The notes: a model not told the origin generated them from the letters alone. A stretch of DNA of 64,000 bases from FEN-1219 sp964503125 (GCA_964503125.1 CAZCZE010000067.1:37448-101447); one strand, 5' to 3'. Positions 50,686-59,115 are shown, counted from the first letter of the stretch. Program-made: numbers and translations.

Positions 50686-51060
50686 CTAGCGGTTCCGCTT
50701 CTTGTCTCGGATGGCTTTTCGAATTTGTGCTGGCACGCGATTGCGAATCTGCCGCTCGTCGATGCCGAGCGCGGCAGCGGCTGCTGCCTGGCTCGATTCC
50801 GCCTTCAACGCGGCGATGATTTTCTCGTAGCTCACCTTGCGCTGTGCGTTGCTGCGGCGCTCGCGCTCACCCCAAAGCCGTAAAGACTTCATCGCCGCGC
50901 CTGCGAGTCGTGTCGCAGCAAGCGCTCGCTCCGCCTCGTTGCGCGACGTGTAGACCCTCGTGAGCAGCCGCGCGAACCACTCGTACGCCTCGTCCGCCGG
51001 CTTGATGCCGTAATGCGCGAGCGTCTTCTCCGCGTGCGCCCGCCCGAACCGCGTGCTCAT
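50686..51060 (-). CDS. Helix-turn-helix protein next to the integrase
   Basis: A 124-residue protein. The C-terminus (SYEKIIAALKAESSQAAAAAALGIDERQIRNRVPAQIRKAI) fits a Fis-type or Mor-like helix-turn-helix. The N-terminus (TRFGRAHAEKTLAHYGIKPADEAYEWFARLLTRVYTSRNEAERALAATRLAG) is helical. It overlaps the integrase stop by 4 nt and is probably co-transcribed with it, so it may regulate integration or early transcription. Confidence 0.75.
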   Translation of the reverse strand: MSTRFGRAHAEKTLAHYGIKPADEAYEWFARLLTRVYTSRNEAERALAATRLAGAAMKSLRLWGERERRSNAQRKVSYEKIIAALKAESSQAAAAAALGIDERQIRNRVPAQIRKAIRDKKRNR

Positions 51061-52148
51061 TGCCCGATCTTCTCCGCGAGCTTCTTGAGCGCGCCCTGCG
51101 CGTCCTCGGCCGCGAGGTGCACGTAGCGCGAGACGATGCCGGACTTCCATCCGCCGATCGCGCGGAGTTGCTGCTCGGTCGCGCCGGCGCCCGCGAGATA
51201 GGTCGCCGCGGAGTGGCGCAGGTCGTGGAAGCGGAAGCCTTTGACGCCGGCGGCGTCGACGGCCGCGGTGAATGCCGGGATATAGCGGTACGCCCTGCCC
51301 TTCGCGCTGCGGAACACGCGCCCGCCTTTCAGGTCGCGCACCTTGGCGTGGTCCTCGAGCAGCGTCTTGGCCGTGCCGTGTAGCGTGGCCGTCCGCGGTT
51401 GCGCATTCTTGGTCTCGCGAAACAGCAACCGGCCGGCCTTGAGATCGACGTCGGCCCACGTGAGCTTTTGCAGCTCGCCGGCACGACACGCCGTCGACAA
51501 CGCGATCACGACGAATGCGTGTAACGTGGTGTCCTTCGCGGTCTCGGCGAGCAGTGCCCGGCGCTCGTCATCGGATAGGTGGCGGATGCGGCCGCGGGAC
51601 TCGGGGAGCTTCGAGACGCCGCCCATAGGGTTATGCGAGAGCCAGTGCCACTCCCGCCGCGCCACGGTGAATACATGCGCCAGGGTCGCGAGGTAGCGAT
51701 TCACCGTTGCCGCGGAGCGCGGGTAGCGGCTCACGTCCGCAGCGGCGACCCTGGAGCGTTTGGCGCCCGGGCGGGCACGTTGGAACGTCGACCGCGCGAG
51801 CTTGTCGCGCTTCTCGACGATCAGCGCGGGCGATACCTCGAACAGCTTTACGTGGCCGAGCTCGGCCTTCCACCATGCGAGTCGACTCTTCGGCGCCACG
51901 CGGTCGCGCTTGTTCGGCACCTCGTCCTTGAGGTAACGGTCGATCGCGTCGGCCACGGAGCGGCGCCGCGACTCCGTCGAGCGGAAGTGCTTGCCCTCGA
52001 TCATCTCGGCCTCGACGGTCGTCGCCCACTTCTTGGCCAGGGCCTTCGAGCGGAACGATGCCGTGCGCGCCGGGAAGCCCGTCATGCGGATCTGGACGTG
52101 GTAGACGGTCGTGCCGTCCGCCTTGCGCCGCTCGCGTATCGCTGCCAC
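51057..52148 (-). CDS. int: Tyrosine-type site-specific recombinase/integrase
   Basis: A 363-residue integrase. The arm-binding N-terminal region (VYHVQIRMTGFPARTASFRSKALAKKWATTVEAE) precedes a core-binding domain. The catalytic domain has R222 (TACRAGELQKLTW), K247, H308 and R311 (HDLRHSAATYL), W334 (GGWKSG) and the nucleophile Y342 (SRYVHL). All residues are present, so it should be active. It lies 137 bp from the 3' end of tRNA-Lys, the expected place for the enzyme that inserted this element. Confidence 0.95.
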   Translation of the reverse strand: MAAIRERRKADGTTVYHVQIRMTGFPARTASFRSKALAKKWATTVEAEMIEGKHFRSTESRRRSVADAIDRYLKDEVPNKRDRVAPKSRLAWWKAELGHVKLFEVSPALIVEKRDKLARSTFQRARPGAKRSRVAAADVSRYPRSAATVNRYLATLAHVFTVARREWHWLSHNPMGGVSKLPESRGRIRHLSDDERRALLAETAKDTTLHAFVVIALSTACRAGELQKLTWADVDLKAGRLLFRETKNAQPRTATLHGTAKTLLEDHAKVRDLKGGRVFRSAKGRAYRYIPAFTAAVDAAGVKGFRFHDLRHSAATYLAGAGATEQQLRAIGGWKSGIVSRYVHLAAEDAQGALKKLAEKIGQ

Positions 52149-52206
52149 GCACTACCTCGCACAAAGCCGCGCCACTACCCGCGACAATACACGAAAGCGG
52201 TGGTAG

Positions 52207-52228
52207 AGTGTGCCAGGACTGTGCCAAG
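52207..52228 (+). repeat. Candidate integrase arm-type site, tRNA-proximal end
   Basis: A pair of TGTGCCA motifs in an 11-nt period between the integrase start and the tRNA-proximal att. It matches 42749-42770 in 21 of 22 positions, in the same orientation. Confidence 0.6.
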
Positions 52229-52285
52229 GCGACTTGGCGCGGTCTCGCGAGAAGGGCTGAAAGCCGCGCCGGTATTGGGTTTGGG

Positions 52286-52361
52286 TGGTGGGCCGTGCTG
52301 GGATCGAACCAGCGACCAATGGATTAAAAGTCCAGTGCTCTACCAACTGAGCTAACGGCCC
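52286..52361 (-). tRNA. tRNA-Lys (anticodon TTT)
   Basis: A complete 76-nt cloverleaf on the minus strand. The acceptor stem is GGGCCGT/ACGGCCC, the D arm contains AGCTCAGTTGGTAGAGC, the anticodon loop is CTTTTAA (anticodon TTT), the T arm contains GGTTCGATCC, and CCA is encoded at the 3' end. The 3' half (52286-52330) is the attachment site of the stacked islands, and integration has rebuilt it exactly. Confidence 0.97.
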
Positions 52362-52601
52362 ACCGCGCGAACGCGGCCGCCCAAGGCTTAGGCGGCGTGG
52401 GCCGGGATTATAGACCGGAAGCCCAAACCGAGGCAGTCGGGCCCCAACTGAGAACCCCGTCGTGGCTGCCGCGGCGGCGCTTCTACGCCAATAACGGCGA
52501 GGAGCTTCGGCCATGGCATCGATCACAACGACCGGCAAACGCACGGGCTCCGTCGCGAGCTCGATCGCGCAGCACTGGACGACCGCGGGCACGCGCGCGA
52601 G

Positions 52602-53276
52602 CTAGCGCCCGCCGTAGCGCGTCGGGTCCGGCACGCCCGCCGCCGCGAAGCCCTCGCGGCGCAGCCGGCACGAGTCGCAGCGGCCGCATGCGCGCCCTTG
52701 CTCGTCGGGCTGGTAGCACGACACCGTCGTCGAGTAGTCCACGCCGAGATCTAGACCGCGACGGATGATGTCGGCTTTCGAGAGCTTCAGGAGCGGCGCG
52801 TCGATCGTGAGCGCGCCGCCTTCCACGCCGCGTCTCGTCGCGAGGCGCGCGAGCGCTTCGAACGCCGCGATGTACTCGGGCCGACAGTCGGGGTAGCCCC
52901 CGTAATCGACGGCATTGACGCCGATGACGATCTTGTCGGCGTCCTGCACCTCGGCATAGGCGAGCCCGAGGCTCAAGAACACCGTGTTGCGCGCCGGCAC
53001 GTAGGTGATCGGAATCCCCGTGCCGCCGTGCTCGGGCACGGCGATGCGCGCGTCCGTGAGCGCCGAGCCGCCAAGGTCGCCGAGCCCGACGCGCAGCTCA
53101 CGATGCCCTGCGGCGCCGAGCGCGCCCGACACCCGTCGCGCGGCCGCGAGCTCCGAGCGATTGCGCTGACCGTAGTCGAACGCGAGCGTGTGGCACTCGT
53201 CGCCGCGCGCGATGGCAATCGCCAGCGCGGTCGCCGAATCGAGCCCACCCGAGAGCAACACGACGGAGCGGCTCAT
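52602..53276 (-). CDS. queC: 7-cyano-7-deazaguanine synthase QueC
   Basis: A 224-residue enzyme that uses ATP and ammonia to convert 7-carboxy-7-deazaguanine to preQ0 on the queuosine pathway. The PP-loop SGGLDS (residues 9-14), FDYGQRN, VPARNTVFLSLG and the zinc-binding tail CYQPDEQGRACGRCDSC are all present. It starts 1 nt past the queE stop. The 240 bp between it and tRNA-Lys show no gene. Confidence 0.97.
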   Translation of the reverse strand: MSRSVVLLSGGLDSATALAIAIARGDECHTLAFDYGQRNRSELAAARRVSGALGAAGHRELRVGLGDLGGSALTDARIAVPEHGGTGIPITYVPARNTVFLSLGLAYAEVQDADKIVIGVNAVDYGGYPDCRPEYIAAFEALARLATRRGVEGGALTIDAPLLKLSKADIIRRGLDLGVDYSTTVSCYQPDEQGRACGRCDSCRLRREGFAAAGVPDPTRYGGR

Positions 53277-53277
53277 A

Positions 53278-53943
53278 TCATCTTCCCTGCACGTTGCCCC
53301 ACAGCACCTTGTGCAGCTGCACCTGTAGGCGCACGGGTAAACGGTCCGCGAGAATCCAATCCGCGAGCGTGCCCGCAGGCAGCTGCTCGTGGCTCGGCGA
53401 GAACAACACGGGGCACGGCCACTCGCGCCGCGTGACCAGGCCCTTCGCCCACTCGTAGTCGGCGCGATCGCAGATCACGATCTTGACGGCGTCGCGCGGC
53501 GTGAGCAGCTCGAGGTTGTGCGGCAGATTGCGGTGCGACTCCTTCGAGCCCGGCGTCTTGACGTCGACGACGCGCGCGACGCGCGGATCGACGCCGGCGA
53601 TGTCGACGGCCCCGCTCGTCTCGAGCGACACGTCGAACCCCAAATCGCAGAAATCTTTCAACAGCGCCTCGCAGCGCGGCTGCGCGAGCGGCTCGCCGCC
53701 CGTGACGCAGACGTAGCGCGTGCCGTAGCGGCGCACCTCGGTCTCGATCTCGTCGAACGTGCGCCACTCGCCGCCCGTGAACGCGTACGCGGTGTCGCAG
53801 TACTGGCAGCGCAGCGGGCAGCCCGTGAGCCGCACGAACACCGTGGGCCAACCGGTGAAGCAGGCCTCGCCTTGGATCGAGAAGAAGATCTCGGTGACCC
53901 GAAGCCGCGCCGCGGCGATCTCCGGTGCCGCGGACGCGGTCAT
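53278..53943 (-). CDS. queE: 7-carboxy-7-deazaguanine synthase QueE
   Basis: A 221-residue radical SAM enzyme that contracts 6-carboxytetrahydropterin to 7-carboxy-7-deazaguanine. FSIQGEACFTGWPTVFVRLTGC leads into the CX3CX2C cluster motif C42-C46-C49, followed by VTGGEPL and SLETSGAVDI. It feeds QueC directly. It follows cpoB with a 13-nt gap, an arrangement common in Gammaproteobacteria. Confidence 0.96.
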   Translation of the reverse strand: MTASAAPEIAAARLRVTEIFFSIQGEACFTGWPTVFVRLTGCPLRCQYCDTAYAFTGGEWRTFDEIETEVRRYGTRYVCVTGGEPLAQPRCEALLKDFCDLGFDVSLETSGAVDIAGVDPRVARVVDVKTPGSKESHRNLPHNLELLTPRDAVKIVICDRADYEWAKGLVTRREWPCPVLFSPSHEQLPAGTLADWILADRLPVRLQVQLHKVLWGNVQGR

Positions 53944-53956
53944 GACAGGGTCGCTC

Positions 53957-54718
53957 CTAGTTCAAGCGATCGAGGCGCTGCGAAGCCAGCCGCGCCGCCG
54001 TCGTGCCCGGGAACTGGCGCATGACTTCCTGCAACGACGTGCGCGCCGCGGCGCGCTCGCCAAGCTCGGCCTGGCAGAAGCCGATCTTGAGCAGCGCGTC
54101 GGGCACCTTGTCCGACTGCGGGTAGCTCTCGATGAGACGGCGGAACGCCGCGAGCCCGTCGGCGTACTGGTTACGCACGTAGTACGTCTCGGCGAGCCAA
54201 TATTGGGCGTTGTCGGCGAGCGGGCTCGTCGGGAACGACGCGAGGAAACCCGTGAAGGCCCGGTTCGCCTCGTCGTACCGGCGGCTCTCGATGAGATCCA
54301 ACGCCGCTTCGTAGTTCTGCTGATCGCTGCCCGCGGGGCGCGACGCGACGACGGGCGGCGCCGCGGCGGGCTCCGTGGCGACGACAGCGGGCGGCGGCAC
54401 GAACGAGCGCGGCGCCGACTCGAGCCCGTTGATGCGGCGGTCGAGGTCGACGTACAGCTCGCGCTGGCGGCTGTCGCTGTTCTCCGTCTCGAAACGCAGC
54501 GTCTCGATCTCGCCGCGCAACGCGGCCGACTCGGAGCGCAGCCGCTCGAGCTCGCCCACGAGCTCGGTGAGGCTCTGGTTCTCGACGACTCGCTCGAGGC
54601 GGATGAGGCGCGCCTCGATGTCCGTCATGCGCAGCGCGACGGGATCTTCGCTAGGCGTGAGGGAGCTGCAACCCGCCGCGAGCACGACGGCTGCGAGCGG
54701 CCAACGGAGTTTCTTCAC
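53957..54718 (-). CDS. cpoB: Tol-Pal system / cell division coordinator CpoB (YbgF)
   Basis: A 253-residue periplasmic protein. An N-terminal trimeric coiled coil (EARLIRLERVVENQSLTELVGELERLRSESAALRGEIETLR) is followed by a Pro/Ala linker and a TPR domain (NYEAALDLIESRRYDEANRAFTGFLASFPTSPLADNAQYWLAETYYVRNQYADGLAAFRRLIESYPQSDKVPDALLKIG). CpoB couples TolA with PBP1B-dependent septal synthesis. The signal VVLAAGC looks like a lipobox, which is not the case in E. coli. Confidence 0.94.
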   Translation of the reverse strand: MKKLRWPLAAVVLAAGCSSLTPSEDPVALRMTDIEARLIRLERVVENQSLTELVGELERLRSESAALRGEIETLRFETENSDSRQRELYVDLDRRINGLESAPRSFVPPPAVVATEPAAAPPVVASRPAGSDQQNYEAALDLIESRRYDEANRAFTGFLASFPTSPLADNAQYWLAETYYVRNQYADGLAAFRRLIESYPQSDKVPDALLKIGFCQAELGERAAARTSLQEVMRQFPGTTAARLASQRLDRLN

Positions 54719-54770
54719 GGGCGTAACCTCCTTGCTAAGGCTGCGTCAGGACGCGGCCGGTCGCCGTCGA

Positions 54771-55292
54771 TCACCGATAGACGAGCTCGACGCGACGGTT
54801 CAAGCGCCACGCTTCCTCGTCACTGCCGGTCTGCGCGGGCCGCTCCTCGCCGTAACTCACGGTCGTGAGCTGGCTGGCCTGCACGCCTTGCAGCATCACC
54901 ACGCGGCGCACGGCTTGCGCGCGGCGCTCGCCGAGACCGATGTTGTACTCACGACTGCCGCGCTCGTCGGCGTGGCCCTCGAGGCGCAGCGTGGCGTTGC
55001 CGTTCTGCGCGAGGAACTGGCCGTGCGCCTGGAGCTGGGCGCTGAACTCGGGCCGAATGTCGGCCTGGTCGTAGTCGAAGTAGACGACGAGCAGCGACAT
55101 CAGGCGGATTCGCTCCGCCTCGGCCGCCGTGATCGAGGCGCCAGTGTTACCGCCGCCGCCGAGCGGGGCCGTGCTCGCGCTCGGGGCCGGGCCACCGGCG
55201 TCATTCGCGTCGTCGGGCAGGGTGTTCTCGCGCATGCAGGCCGTGAGGCCGAACGCGGTGACGGTCAACAACAGCAACACGGAGCTTTTCAT
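54771..55292 (-). CDS. pal: Peptidoglycan-associated lipoprotein Pal
   Basis: A 173-residue outer-membrane lipoprotein with a lipobox (FGLTAC), a Gly/Ser/Pro linker and an OmpA-like domain: VVYFDYDQADIRPEF, LRLEGHADERGSREYNIGLGERRAQAVRRVV, VSYGEERPAQTGSDEEAWRLNRRVELVYR. It binds meso-diaminopimelate in murein and cycles on and off TolB. Confidence 0.97.
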   Translation of the reverse strand: MKSSVLLLLTVTAFGLTACMRENTLPDDANDAGGPAPSASTAPLGGGGNTGASITAAEAERIRLMSLLVVYFDYDQADIRPEFSAQLQAHGQFLAQNGNATLRLEGHADERGSREYNIGLGERRAQAVRRVVMLQGVQASQLTTVSYGEERPAQTGSDEEAWRLNRRVELVYR

Positions 55293-55354
55293 GGGTGTCC
55301 TCGAAGGATCGGAGGTGGCTGGGCGATAGGATACTGTAACGACGCCGGCATGGG

Positions 55355-56704
55355 TTATTCGCGCGGGAACGGGCCCCACACGGGCTCGCGCACGTCGCCC
55401 GCGACGGCAGCGATCCGCGTGTGCACACGGCCGTCGGTCGTGACCGAGGCCAGCACGCCGCGGCCGTTCTCCTGCGTCGCGTAGATGATCTGCGCGCCGT
55501 TCGGCGCGAAGCTCGGCGACTCGTCGAGCCGGCCGTTGGTGAGAATGTTGAGATCGCCGGTCGCCACGTCGACGACGCCGATGCGGTAACGGTTGTCCTG
55601 CCCGTAGACGACGGCGATGAGCTTGCCGTCGGGCGACACGCGCGGCCGCGCGTTGTAGACGCCCTCGAACGTGATGCGCTGCGCGCGGCTGCCGGGCTCG
55701 GTGCCGACGCGATAGATCTGCGGCCCGCCGGCGCGATCCGAAGTGAAATAGATGCTGCGGCCGTCGGCCGCCCACACGGCCTCGGTGTCGATCGCGGCAT
55801 CGGTCGTCAGTTGCCGCAGCACCTGCGTCGTGAGGTCGAGCGTGTTGATGTCGAGGTTGCCCGTGTCTCGCGACAGCGTGAGCGAGAGCGTGCGGCCGTC
55901 GGGCGAGAACGCCGGCGAGCTGTTGACGCCGGCGCGCGCCGAGACGCGCTCGCGCGTGCCCGTGCGCAGCGTCTGCACGTAGACGGCCGAGTTTCCGCCC
56001 TCGAGGCTCACGTAGGCGAGCCGGCGCGCATCGGGCGACCACGCCGGCGACCAGAGCGGCTGCGTGGACTCGGCGACGCGCTGCGCGTTCTCGCCGTCGG
56101 CATCGGAGACGATCAGGCGAAACAGGCTGCTGCCGTCGGGCCGCCGGTCCTGGCTGACGTACGCCACTTGGGTGCGGAACGCGCCCGGAATGCCCGTGAG
56201 GGTTTGGAAGATCAGGTCGGCGAACCGGTGCGCCGTGTCGCGCAGGTCGGCGCGCACGACGCCCGCGCGCGTGTCGGCCGCGAGCTGCTCGCCGCGCAGC
56301 ACGTCGAAAAGCTGGAACCCGGCCGTGAAGCTGTCGGCGCCGTTGGCGGTCAGCCGGCCGATGACGAGATAGTTGGTCCTGAGCAAGCGCCATTGCTGGA
56401 AGTTGATCTGCGAAGGCTCCGTGGGGCGCGACACCATGTCCGCGGCGGCCATCGGCGCGAACCGGCCGCTGCTGCCCAAGTCGTTGCCGATGACGCCGGC
56501 GAAGTCGAGCGTCGGCGGGCCCGCTCCCTGCCAGCCGAACGGCACGACGGCGATCGGCACGGCGCGTTCGCGGCCTTCGGTGATCGTGATGTTGAGCTGC
56601 GCCTGCGCGGCCGGCACAAGCAGTGCGCTGGCGACGGCCAACGCGCCGAGCAGTGCTGCCCGGCTACGCGCGACGATTCCGGCGGCCTCGAGGACTATCG
56701 ACAT
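55355..56704 (-). CDS. tolB: Tol-Pal translocation protein TolB
   Basis: A 449-residue periplasmic protein. After a signal peptide ending at AAQAQ come an N-terminal alpha/beta domain (VPIAVVPFGWQG...FAGVIGNDLGSSGRFAPM) and a six-bladed propeller with repeats such as PAWSPDARRLAYVS, PAFSPDGRTLSLTLS, VWAADGRSIYFTSDR and PRVSPDGKLIAVVYG. TolB shuttles Pal under control of TolA. The ATG at 56704 was chosen; an upstream ATG would overlap tolA. Confidence 0.96.
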   Translation of the reverse strand: MSIVLEAAGIVARSRAALLGALAVASALLVPAAQAQLNITITEGRERAVPIAVVPFGWQGAGPPTLDFAGVIGNDLGSSGRFAPMAAADMVSRPTEPSQINFQQWRLLRTNYLVIGRLTANGADSFTAGFQLFDVLRGEQLAADTRAGVVRADLRDTAHRFADLIFQTLTGIPGAFRTQVAYVSQDRRPDGSSLFRLIVSDADGENAQRVAESTQPLWSPAWSPDARRLAYVSLEGGNSAVYVQTLRTGTRERVSARAGVNSSPAFSPDGRTLSLTLSRDTGNLDINTLDLTTQVLRQLTTDAAIDTEAVWAADGRSIYFTSDRAGGPQIYRVGTEPGSRAQRITFEGVYNARPRVSPDGKLIAVVYGQDNRYRIGVVDVATGDLNILTNGRLDESPSFAPNGAQIIYATQENGRGVLASVTTDGRVHTRIAAVAGDVREPVWGPFPRE

Positions 56705-56738
56705 CACGACTCCCTTCGCTACGAAAGACGACACCGAC

Positions 56739-57512
56739 TCACTCATCGGGTTTGAAACGAACGTTGATATTGCGCTCGAACAGCGTCGCGACCGGCGCCC
56801 TCGGCAGCGGCGACGCGCGCAGGACGGCTTCCTCGATCGAGCGGCGCACGACGTCGTCGCCGTTGCAGGTCGCAACCCTGGCGGACACGACGTCGCCGGT
56901 CAGGGTTTGCACCACCTGCACGACGCAGTCCACGCCGGGGCGCGCGCTCAACGGGCGGTTCCATTTGTCTTTGATGGCGTCCTCGATATCGGCGATGTAC
57001 TGATCGAGCAGCCCGGCCGCCTCGGCTTCCGCGCGCTCGCGGTCGAGATCGATGGCCGCCTGGAGATCGGCCTCGCGCCGGCGCCGCTCGGCCGCTTCGC
57101 GCTCCGTCTTCTCGCGGGCCTCGCGGGCCACCTGCTCTTGCCGTTCGCGCTCGCGCTTCTCGGTCGCGACGCGCTCGCGCTCGTCCTGCACCGCCTGCTC
57201 GCGCGCGCGCGCCGCGTCGGCAACACGCTGCCGCTCGCGTTGCTCGGCGAGCTTCTGCTGCTCCGCGACCTCGCGGCGCTGCCGCTCGTCGCGCTGCTGC
57301 TTTTGTCGCTCCTGGCGTGCGGCCGCCTCGCGCGTCGCGCGGTCGCGCTCGAGCGCGGCCGTATCGACGATGACGCCTTGAATCGGCGCCGCCGCCGCGG
57401 CCACGCGCGGCCGATCCGGGAGCTCGATGCCGACGGCGAGCCCGGCGATGACTGCGACGTGCAGCGCCACGGACCAGACCACAGCGGTGTTGTGTTGCTG
57501 CATCGAGCTCAT
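56739..57512 (-). CDS. tolA: TolA, energy-transducing protein of the Tol-Pal system
   Basis: A 257-residue inner-membrane protein with an N-terminal anchor (VVWSVALHVAVIAGLAVGIEL) and a long helical domain rich in Arg, Glu, Ala and Gln (about residues 55-165). The globular C-terminal domain has IADIEDAIKDKWNRPLSARPGVDCVVQVVQTLTGDVVSARVATCNGD. It is shorter than E. coli TolA, mainly in the helical part. It lies between tolR and tolB. Confidence 0.95.
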   Translation of the reverse strand: MSSMQQHNTAVVWSVALHVAVIAGLAVGIELPDRPRVAAAAAPIQGVIVDTAALERDRATREAAARQERQKQQRDERQRREVAEQQKLAEQRERQRVADAARAREQAVQDERERVATEKRERERQEQVAREAREKTEREAAERRRREADLQAAIDLDRERAEAEAAGLLDQYIADIEDAIKDKWNRPLSARPGVDCVVQVVQTLTGDVVSARVATCNGDDVVRRSIEEAVLRASPLPRAPVATLFERNINVRFKPDE

Positions 57513-57521
57513 CGATACCCG

Positions 57522-57968
57522 TCAACGCGCTCCGGGCCGCGGCTCGGTCCCCGCGGGATCCGTTTGGAAGCCGATCTTCGTGGCGCCGGCCTGCGTGAGC
57601 AGCGTGGCGCCGGTGACGACGCGCCCGTAGGGCACGTTCTCGTCGGCCTTGACGAGCACCGGCGTCTCTGCATTCCGGCGAAGCACGGCCGAGGCGAGCT
57701 CGACGACCCGCGCCTCGTCGATGACCGCTTCCTCGTCATCCGCAATGTTCAGATAAAAGTTGCCGTCGCGATCGACGCTCAAGACGATGGGCGCGTTGTC
57801 CTGAAGGTCAATCGGTTGCGCCGGCGCGTTCGGCAGATCGACGCTGATGCCCTGCGTCAAGAGCGGCGCCGTGATCATGAAGATGATGAGCAGCACGAGC
57901 ATCACGTCGATGTACGGCACGACGTTGATCTCGGACATGAGCCTGAGCTTGGTCTGGTTCGTGTTCAT
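57522..57968 (-). CDS. tolR: TolR, proton-channel subunit of the Tol system
   Basis: A 148-residue ExbD/TolR protein with one membrane segment: EINVVPYIDVMLVLLIIFMITAPLLTQG, including the essential Asp in PYIDVMLV. A periplasmic domain follows. It overlaps tolQ by 4 nt (ATGA). Confidence 0.96.
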   Translation of the reverse strand: MNTNQTKLRLMSEINVVPYIDVMLVLLIIFMITAPLLTQGISVDLPNAPAQPIDLQDNAPIVLSVDRDGNFYLNIADDEEAVIDEARVVELASAVLRRNAETPVLVKADENVPYGRVVTGATLLTQAGATKIGFQTDPAGTEPRPGAR

Positions 57969-58711
57969 GACTCGACCTCCGCCAATTCCCCGGTCGTGCC
58001 GCTCGGGCCGCGCGGCGCCGGGCCGCGCGGCGCCGGGTCGCGCCGCGCCGCGTTGCGCTGGAAGATCGCCGAGAGCTCTTCCATGAAGGTGTCGTAGCGC
58101 ACCTCGAGCCGGCCGACCTGATTCGCGTAGCGATTGAAGAACACGCCGGCCGGAATCGCGGCGATGAGACCCATGGCCGTGGCGACGAGCGCCTCGGAGA
58201 TGTAGGGCGCCACCACCGCGATCGTTGCGCTCTGCATGCCGCCGAGCGACTGGAACGCGCTCATGATGCCCCACACGGTGCCGAGCAGACCGACGTACGG
58301 GCTCGTGTTGCTCACGGTCGCGAGGAACGCGAGGTTGTGCTCGAGGCGATCCATCTCGCGCAGCCGCGACACGCGCATCGCGCGCCGCGAGCCCTCGATG
58401 ATCTGCTCCGCGCTCAAGCTCGACTGTTTGAGCTTGCCGAACTCGCGAAAACCCGCTTCGAAGACTCCGGCCATGCCCTGCGGCGTCGCATCCGAGCGCG
58501 CCATCTCACGGTAGAGCGAGGACAGCTCGACGCCCGACCAGAAGCTCGCCTCGAAATCTTGCGCGGCTTGCATCGCCTTCTTGACCACGCGCTGCTTGTC
58601 GATGATGACGGCCCACGAGGCGACCGAGGCGAGGAACAGCAGCACCAGGATGAACTGAACGAACGGGCTCGCGTTCAGAACCATGCCGACGATCGTCAGG
58701 TCGTTGTTCAT
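57965..58711 (-). CDS. tolQ: TolQ, proton-channel subunit of the Tol system
   Basis: A 248-residue ExbB/TolQ protein with three membrane segments (FVQFILVLLFLASVASWAVII, LGTVWGIMSAFQ onwards, and ALVATAMGLIAAIPAGVFFNR). Conserved motifs include LATVSNTSPYVGLLGTVWGIM. The C-terminus carries a short proline repeat (DPAPRGPAPRGPSG) from tandem 15-bp GC-rich units, absent from typical TolQ. It overlaps ybgC and tolR by 4 nt each. Confidence 0.96.
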   Translation of the reverse strand: MNNDLTIVGMVLNASPFVQFILVLLFLASVASWAVIIDKQRVVKKAMQAAQDFEASFWSGVELSSLYREMARSDATPQGMAGVFEAGFREFGKLKQSSLSAEQIIEGSRRAMRVSRLREMDRLEHNLAFLATVSNTSPYVGLLGTVWGIMSAFQSLGGMQSATIAVVAPYISEALVATAMGLIAAIPAGVFFNRYANQVGRLEVRYDTFMEELSAIFQRNAARRDPAPRGPAPRGPSGTTGELAEVES

Positions 58712-59115
58712 GCGGTCAACTCACTCATGAGCGTTGCGGGAAAACGCCGCGGCCGTCCACCGCGGGCGTCCATGCAGGCCACTTCGGCCGCGCCTTCGCA
58801 GACGACTTCGCCGTCGGGCTCGTTGCGGCGCACCTGTTGCGTGAAGCGCAGGCGCGCGCCCGTCGCGTCGTCGACGGCGGCCGACACGTAGAGCAGATCG
58901 CTCAAACGCGCGGGCGCCTTGAAGCGCGCTTCGATGCTCGCCAGCACGAGCATCACACCGTGCTCCTCGCGTAGCCGGTCGTGGTCGATGCCGCGGTCGC
59001 GCAGGCACTCGGTGCGCGCGCGCTCCATGAACCTGAAGTAGCTCGCGTTGTACACCACACCCTGGGCATCGGTGTCCTCCAAATAGACTCGCACGGGCAA
59101 CACGTATTTAGTCAT
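58708..59115 (-). CDS. ybgC: Acyl-CoA thioesterase YbgC
   Basis: A 135-residue hotdog-fold thioesterase of the tol-pal operon: VRVYLEDTDAQGVVYNASYFRFMERARTECLRDRGI, with the catalytic Asp of the 4HBT family in EDTDAQGVVY. It hydrolyses short-chain or acyl-ACP-linked thioesters in the cytoplasm. It lies 17 nt past the ruvB stop. The ATG at 59115 was picked because homology starts at MTKYVLPVRVYLEDTD. Confidence 0.95.
   Translation of the reverse strand: MTKYVLPVRVYLEDTDAQGVVYNASYFRFMERARTECLRDRGIDHDRLREEHGVMLVLASIEARFKAPARLSDLLYVSAAVDDATGARLRFTQQVRRNEPDGEVVCEGAAEVACMDARGGRPRRFPATLMSELTA

Larger units (their letters stand above)
42609..52330. mobile_element. Compact prophage or phage-satellite-like element in tRNA-Lys
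   Basis: About 9.7 kb between two exact 45-bp att copies, with a tyrosine integrase next to the tRNA 3' end. Phage-type content includes a ClpP-like head protease, a tape-measure-like protein, a RepA-like helicase and small overlapping genes. No portal, terminase, major capsid, lysis or tail fibre gene is recognised, so it is either defective or a satellite. Confidence 0.85.
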
